A DNA stretch of 64,000 nucleotides from Acanthosepion lycidas (lineage: Eukaryota > Mollusca > Cephalopoda > Sepiida > Sepiidae), in NCBI GenBank assembly GCA_963932145.1, contig OZ010616.1:48513401-48577400 (forward strand), given 5' to 3'. A model generated the notes under the pieces. The model worked only from the letters and a program-made list of their open reading frames with translations, was not told where the DNA came from and searched no databases. A program made the position numbers and the translations under genes. The first letter of the stretch is position 1; the number at the start of each line of letters is the position of its first letter. Below, piece after piece: positions 57,847-64,000 of the stretch.

Positions 57847-60800
57847 CTAACCGACATCCAAATGCCACTCTAGGTCAGCCCCTTTCACTCTACACATTCG
57901 CGCAAGATTCACCCACCTTTTGCCGAATTCCGATGAAGGGAGCCGCCGCCTTTCCGTCCTAATCTTGACTTTAAGCTGATGCTTAAAGAACAAGATCAGT
58001 TGGGAAGAGGTGAACTTCTCGCCCTCATGGAATCCCTTCTGACGCGTCGTCCAAATCACGACTCGCATAATCCCTACTAAGCAACAGAACACAGTGTTCA
58101 GCCTTCGTCAATTGCGGCACCACATTGCTACAAACAGAACTGGCTTCCAGGACAAAGAACTTTCCCTGCAGCATGCGAACCATGAGGCCTTCAACAAACT
58201 TGCACAACGGCACTACCGTCCTGCACTGAAAAAAGGCGTGACCAATGGTCTCGACTTCGCCAGTACAGCGACGACAGTTTGGATATTTCTCCAAACCTGC
58301 TGAACAAAGTCTCTTGCCGACCCAGAGGGCCCCACGAATCATCAGCCAGGTGAGTGATGCCTCATCATTATTGAGACATTTCAACCCAGGCGCCCAAGGC
58401 CATATCGAGCGAGCCTCCTGCTTCGTAAGACCGAGCTCGTCGATCAGACCATCTTGAACGGACCCCCTAACTAACAACTGATGCCTTACGAGACAACGCC
58501 TGGGCGTCGGAGAGGCCATCCGTCGTCCGTAAGAGGAGCTTCAAATCACTGCGACATTCGCGGTTGAAGGAGCACTCGGCACGAGGTGTACGGCCGGCCT
58601 CCTCCTCGCACGAGTGCACACTTCTCAGGGATGGGAAATGTTTTCGGACATCTTCTTTCCAAAAGGTGCCCACCTCATCCAATCCGCGACACATTCGGTC
58701 TAGAAAGGTAATGCGAAGCATATATTGACGAATCTCAATGCTAGGCATACCCAGACCGCCCTCAGAGGGATGAAGGCAACAGATCTCGCGACACTCCATA
58801 GGGGCCTTGTCTCTCCACAAGAAAGAGAACAAGGTCCGGACTAATGACATTAGTCTGGCATACGGGAGTGGAAGCACAGACAGTCGGTAAAGGAGGATCG
58901 GATATATGTGTGAAACACATACCTCCGCCCTTCCCTTCAGGGAAAGTCTCCTCCGAGACTACAGTTTACCCGCGATCTCGGCCTTCCCTTGCACTTCCGA
59001 CCAATTCATTTCCAACTGGAGATCAGGACCGAACCAGACGCCGAGTATCTTGATCGGCCCATCCGTCCAGAGGAAAGGTCCGGGAAGAGAAACTCCCTTC
59101 CACGCACCCAACCGCAAGCCCACAGACTTATCGCGGTTGATCTTGGCCCCTGTCACCATCTCATACCCACTGATCTCTTTGCTGACGACGTCAATCTCGG
59201 CTCTGCTCGACACAAGAACCGAAACGTCGTCGGCATAGGCAGAATACCTGGCTGAGGTGGAAGCCCCAGGCAGGGAAATTCCGCGCAGGACCGGATTCGC
59301 CTTTAACTTGCGAAGGAAAGGTTCCAACGCAAGAACGTAAAGCAGAGGCGAGAGCGGACAACCTTGACGAATGGAGCGAGACAATACGAAAGGCTTCGAT
59401 CTTACCCCATTCACTTCCACCAGCGCACCGGGGGTCGCATACAAAAGTCGGATCCAGGAGCGAAAGTCGGCTCTGAAACCGGCCGCCGAAAGGACAGCCT
59501 CCAAAAATCGATGGTCAACCCTATCGAAGGCCTTGGACTGATCTAAATTGATCAGCGCGGCTTCACTGTCGACTTGTTCTAAGATCAAGCGTACCATATG
59601 AAGGTTATCCTGAATAGTCCTACCCTTCACAGCACAAGTCTGTTCAGGGCCAATCAGACTAGACAGGACAAGCTGCAAACGATTGGCTAAGATCTTCGCC
59701 AAAATCTTTAAGTCCGTATTTAACATCGTTAAAGGGCGAAAGTTCCCTAACCCATCCCCACCGTTCTTGTCCTTACGCAGCAACTTGATCACACCCCTGG
59801 TGAAGCGTTGGGGTAAAGACCCCTGCCTCATCCAGTGGTTGTAAATCAGTTCCAGCAAAGGAACAAAAACGTGCGACAACCTCAAGTAAACTTCGTAGGG
59901 AAGACCATCTAGTCCCGGAGACTTATCCAGGCCAACCTGCTTCAGCGCTTCCCAGATCTCCGACTCTGTTATGGGACCCTCGCACCTAGCCGCTTCAGCT
60001 GCCGAGAGGCAGGGAAAGTCAGCTAAATAGGCGTCGAACTGAGCAGAACTCAGACCGGGCTCCCTGGTGAAAAGATCCTGAAAGTAGTCCCGAAAGACCT
60101 CACATATGCCCGCGTTTGTAGTCACGGTCCGCTTATCCGGCAACGTGACGCATGCAATATGTCGCCTAGACGCGCTTCGATTTTCCTCTGCACGCAGTTC
60201 AGCGGCCATATTCGTTGCCTCAGAAGACATTCTTTTTAACCTAGCCCTAACTACCAGAGCTTGATCCTTCTTGATAAGCAAGGAGAACAACTCTGCCTTA
60301 GCTAAAGCTATGTCCCCACTAACACGGGATTTCACAGCCCGATCGACTTTATCTTCTAAAGCAGTTTGCGCCGCTAATCTATCTAGATTGAGTCGACGAC
60401 TAAAATCGGCAGCAAACGTTCGAATTTTAGATTTAAGATTTCCCCACCAGGCGTTTCCCACAACCGCTCCCGTCAATTCCCTTTGGATGGTTAGTAACAG
60501 CTGGTCCCGGAAACCCTGATCACCAAAAAGTGAACAGTTCAATTTCCAGTAACCAGCCAACTTAACCTTAGGCTTATCTAAGTTTACACGGACCCGGACA
60601 AGCCTATGATCCGTATAAACTATGTAATGGAAACTTGGACACCCTAAGAGCCCTACATCGACTCTCCTAACTAAGACTCGGTCCAGGTAGCTCGCAAGCG
60701 TCCCAGGAGCCGAGTTGCCACTAGTTGTCCAAGTCCATGCTACCTCCCGAGGGTGTTCATTCCGGAACTTATCGACCAGATCAAACCGATCGATAAAGTC

Positions 60801-61298
60801 CCGAAACGGTTTCACGTCCGGGTTGTTAGTACCTTGTTTATGCCCTATACGATCTATATCGGGGTCAAGGACGGCATTCCAATCCCCCGCTAAAACTACC
60901 CGACGAGACGTCGTCAAGAACGGCGCGATCTGCCGAAACAAAGCAGGCCGCTCGGAATGGGTATTGGGCGCATAAACCCCAATGAGACGTAGAACCTTAT
61001 CCTTTATGGTAACATCCAGCACGCAAAGTCTGCCCGCCGGATCCGCGAAGACAAGGGTACAAGCAGCCTTCAAAGACCTGCTCACTAGCCAAGAGACACC
61101 CCTCGAACGACCATCAAAACAGGCTGAATAAAGGGCGAACCCCTTAGACAGTATGTCCTCACGATCATGAGAAGAAAACCGGGTCTCTTGTATACAACAT
61201 ACATTCACCCCGAGGCGCTGAAGGTCACGAGTGAGCCTCGCCCTGCGAGACTCGGACCTCAGGCCCCGGACATTTAAACTGGCTAACCAGAGAGCCAT
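57847..61298 (-). pseudogene. Tx1-clade LINE ORF2: AP endonuclease and reverse transcriptase
   Basis: The ATG at 61298 starts LASLNVRGLRS. Endonuclease motifs: CCIQETRFSSHDRED (Glu), VLAGDWNAVLDPDIDR (Asp-x-Asn), SYLDRVLV and YTDHRLVRVRV (the final Asp-His). RT motifs: LDKSPGLDGLPYEVY; NFRPLTMLNTDLKILAKILA; LINLDQSKAFDRVDHRFLEA; RQGCPLSPLLYVLALEPFL; and YSAYADDVSVLV (YADD at about residues 688-691). Past RT a CCHC motif, CRRCTGEVETIGHAFFQC, lies near residue 1000, and the ORF ends at 57847. Breaks: one in-frame TAG at 58959-58961, a one-base slip near 58470-58500, and another near 58040-58090. Everything else is open. The domain order and wording fit the Tx1 branch of L1-like LINEs. The RNA-binding, nicking and copying activities would act on the element's own RNA in the nucleus. 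Confidence 0.9.
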
Positions 61299-61309
61299 CG
61301 TGAAGCCGA

Positions 61310-63327
61310 TTAGGGTTGTCCTTCAGGATAGAACATGGCTGGGGTGAGGACACCGACAGCTTGTCCCATCGAACCTGACATCATCTCAGTATCGAGCGTA
61401 TCACTCTGAGACAAGCCACCGATGTCCGCGGGATAGGTTAACTTAAGAGCCCTATAAAGGGATGGGTGAACATAAAGAGGGACCCTCCCTTTACACTTCT
61501 TTGATTCATCTAAGTTTTCTTCTAGGAGAACTACTGCTGGGGGCACCACTTTCAAGGAGGCCTTAGCCTCCTCTATCATGCCCCATATCTCCCGCGTACC
61601 CGGGCCAGTCCTCACGACGGTTAGCTGATTCCGGGCCTTAAAATTTTCCGGCACCTCCACATCTACGCCCTTGATGTGCCGGAAGTTCCATAGAACTTTT
61701 AAGGGCATCGGGTTTTTTGTCTGCCCGAAGACCCTATCAGCCTGATCCCGGGATACGCGGCAGACGTCTTCCCCCGGGAGATATGGTGGTTTTATTTTCT
61801 TTTTTTTCTTTTCAGAGACTGGAAGAGTATCGGGGCTTCTATTTCGTTTCTTTTGAGGAGACTGTGCCGGAGTTTGCATGGGTGTGTCTTTCGGTGTTGT
61901 GGAAGGTGTCATGCCGGAAGGTGTTTTTACGGGTGAAGGTTTGGAGGAACGAAGAGATTTTGCAGGAGAGTTTGTCAGAGATTTAGGCGGAGGTGATTTT
62001 ATGAAATTTGATGGAGGGGAAGACGGGGCAGAGGATAGGGGGCCCGGTGCCCCCAGCGATTTTTTATTTTTAGCCCGCTTAGCCTCCAATTTTTCTCGCA
62101 ATTTCTTGAGGTCCAGGATTTTCTGCCAGCTTGGTTCGTTGATTTTTTGGGTCTCAGTAGCTGTATCTGCATAAGACGCCGAGGCGTCGCCCTCAGAGCT
62201 GGTAGAGGGAATGGGGCTGTAGGTGACAATGTCCCCGGGGTCATGTTGGGACTGAGGAACCGCTGTTTGGGTCTTCCCCTTGCCCCTAACCACGAGGCGC
62301 CATTCCCCCTCATCCTTCTCCTTAACCACACTTGTGGCTGGCGTCGGTTTCGGGGGTAATGTGGGTCTGGACCCAACCGAGGGATTTTCCCCAACGGTCC
62401 GCCCCGCAGCTAGGCCCACTACAGGCGGCGCGGATTTTACTTTGTCGGCCAAGGGGGTATTTTGGTCGCCTGTGACCGGAACTCCAGGGGCCTTCTTCCC
62501 TGGGCAGGAGGAGGAAAGGTGACCAGTCTCTCCACACCTCCAGCAAGTTGGTCTCCTACCGGTCACTATGACCGGCATTTTCCGGTCACCAAACACCAAA
62601 CAGTTGGGGACGGACTTGAAGGCCTCTTGATCCAGCATGATATCAAAAGTCCATCCCCCGTTCAAATTGTCCGAGAGAGCCCCTAAAATTTGGCCGTACT
62701 GCATAAAAAATGCAGCCAAGAGCTCTCCCGAAATTTGAGGAGGAACCTCGAACACGGCCACCCTGGTCCTTCATACTCTGTTCTTAGTATAAAATCTTTG
62801 GTAATGAGCTCTTTCTTTGCCATGGCCAGGCAATCTTCTGGTGTGGGCAGCAGTATGTCCCACATGAAGAACCCTGTACCTTTAATTACTCTTTGGGGTT
62901 TTATCCCCAGGGACAAAAGTAATTTAATCACTGTGTCTTTAGTGGAGCGACAAATCTTTTTGTTTTTTTTGTCCACCACAAAAACGGTCACCATTCTCTT
63001 TTTGAACACATCGAGCTCCTGGACAACATCGACGAACCCATCTTTATTTACAAGATGGGCGTAACCTTTCGCCTTATCCAGGAAATCCGCCATGTTCACA
63101 ATACAACTTGGTGGGGACTTCCAGCAAGAGGGCAATTCCTCGGCTGTCTTACTTTGTGCCTCCTTTGGCACCTCGACATTAGCATCTCCTTTCTTGGAGG
63201 TAATAATTCTCTCAGATTTCGGACTACCATCAGCCCGCTTCTTGCCAGCATTGTCAGGGGGGTTGGCTTTAGCCGCCGAACCAAAAAGGTCCTTTTTAAT
63301 ATTGGCCCGACTGGCACCGTCGGCCAT
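61310..63327 (-). pseudogene. Tx1-clade LINE ORF1: Gag-like protein, one frameshift
   Basis: The ATG at 63325-63327 opens MADGASRANIKKDLFGSAA. A Lys-rich segment and a folded region (NMADFLDKAKGYAHLVNKDG, VIKLLLSLGIKPQRVIKGTG) follow. Near 62750-62770 a one-base slip separates this from the second part: VFEVPPQISGELLAAFFMQY (RRM-like), then CWRCGETGHLSSSCPG, one CCHC knuckle. A long Ser/Pro/Lys-rich stretch and a C-terminal domain end at 61310. ORF2 begins 11 bp later. The layout matches Tx1 ORF1 proteins, which bind the element RNA. The reading frame upstream of 63327 is open but starts at GTG, so I chose the ATG. Confidence 0.85.
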
Positions 63328-64000
63328 ATTGAAAAACGTGGAGACTACCACCTGCGGGTCTTTTCAAAATTATCGCCAGAAAAGGAGTTTGGTGGAGTGG
63401 GGGGGAAAGAAATTATACAAATAAAAAACAAGCCTGGATGTACCAGTAAAAAGTGAAACAAAGACAATAAACTTTTTAAAAGATAAATAAACTGGAAAAA
63501 AAAGACAAACAAAAATTAAATAGGAAAAAAAATCTAAATGGCGCCCAAAGGCAGCCGAAAAAACAAAAACAGAAACTCCTTTTTTTTTAAATTCAAGTCA
63601 ATGTAAAAAAAAAGAAAAAGTCTGGTTTACAACCAGAAAAAAAAAAAAATAAAGGTTTGCGGCCGAAGCCGCTAAAGAAAATAAAAAAGCAAAAGAAAAA
63701 ACAGACTAGTTAAAACAAAAAGACGAGAAAATGCAACCGAAGTCGCTAATAAAAAGGAAAAAATAAGTCTTCTTTTTTCTTTTTTTTTCAAATACTGTTC
63801 TGGTCTTCTTTTTCAAAAAAAACAACTAGAAAGAAATAAACAATAAAAAAGAAATCGTCCGGTAAGACTTTGTCAAACCGGACTAAAATAAAAAAAATTA
63901 TGAGGGCCGAAGCCCCAAAAATAAAACAAACAAAAAGAAATAGAAGAATAAAATAAAAAAAAAAATAAAACTTAAAGAATAACTTATCAGAATAATCCTC
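63328..64000 (-). promoter_or_regulatory. Tx1 LINE 5' leader with a series of hairpins
   Basis: Read on the minus strand, this T-rich leader upstream of ORF1 carries short GC-rich hairpins. GGGGC-TTCG-GCCCT is at 63903-63916, GCGAC-TTCG-GTTGC at 63733-63746 and GCGGC-TTCG-GCCGC at 63659-63672. CTGGTT-GTA-AACCAG is at 63622-63636. A two-tier hairpin with GTCCGGT and ACCGGAC as outer arms lies at 63857-63883. Three of them close on the extra-stable C(UUCG)G loop in the sense RNA. Tracts of T separate them. The element's 5' end lies beyond the window. Confidence 0.6.

Noticed and set aside
59364..60975. Plus-strand frames inside the Tx1 ORF2
   Set aside because: Shadows of the minus-strand coding sequence, whose motifs are clear.
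61717..62686. Plus-strand frames of 70-98 codons opposite ORF1
   Set aside because: Shadows of ORF1, which has a CCHC knuckle and matching context.
1..64000. rRNA genes, operons, bacterial promoters or a defence system
   Set aside because: No conserved rRNA sequence or clustered intact genes; all recognisable proteins are transposon-derived and animal-like.

Overview
The window looks like AT-rich, gene-poor DNA from an animal nuclear genome. Microsatellites and A- and T-runs are frequent, and nearly every protein-like segment is a decayed transposable element of metazoan type: CR1-like, R4/Dong-like and Tx1-like LINEs, a Penelope-like element, Ty3/Gypsy elements, and hAT, pogo, mariner and piggyBac DNA transposons. 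A mollusc, perhaps a cephalopod, is my best guess from the repeat mix, but nothing here proves it. I found no host gene with convincing support. Many open reading frames lack an ATG start or are low-complexity shadows.

Layout: 1-6560 holds a microsatellite, a piggyBac transposase tail, a mariner MITE, a ~120-bp tandem repeat, a Penelope-like remnant and CR1-like LINE ends. 6560-15560 has more LINE tails, a perfect 35-bp-arm hairpin, a minisatellite, one member of a ~450-bp repeat pair and a possible tRNA-derived SINE. 15565-17544 is a complete but dead pogo element with paired termini and TA duplications. 17690-26080 is a ~320-bp satellite split by two nested insertions: a 4.4-kb ZMYM-type hAT element (17913-22288) and a Gypsy element (22857-25674) whose RT/RNase H segment is inverted relative to gag.

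27355-28190 is a CR1-like reverse transcriptase. 31090-33970 is a Gypsy region on the minus strand whose order (pol end?, LTR, gag, protease) suggests a tandem copy. 35904-38367 is an R4/Dong-like LINE with a restriction-like endonuclease, flanked on both sides by TAA repeats. 40900-47680 holds a Gypsy gag/protease remnant, a hairpin element, the second ~450-bp repeat, a LINE tail and a mariner transposase. 51370-54400 is a ~3-kb purine-rich strand with a TA-flanked MITE inside it. 54597-56468 has a second mariner MITE and a mariner-type transposon with an internal deletion. 56692-57340 has a Gypsy gag stub and an LTR-like boundary.

57847-64000 (minus strand) is a nearly full Tx1-clade LINE: an ORF1 with a CCHC knuckle, an ORF2 with an AP endonuclease and RT, and few disabling mutations. 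Its leader carries several short hairpins, three of them with UUCG loops and stems kept by pairing changes. The most interesting signals are this leader, the TAA-targeted R4 element, the Hsmar1/MADE1-like MITEs, and palindromes that interrupt or flank transposons.
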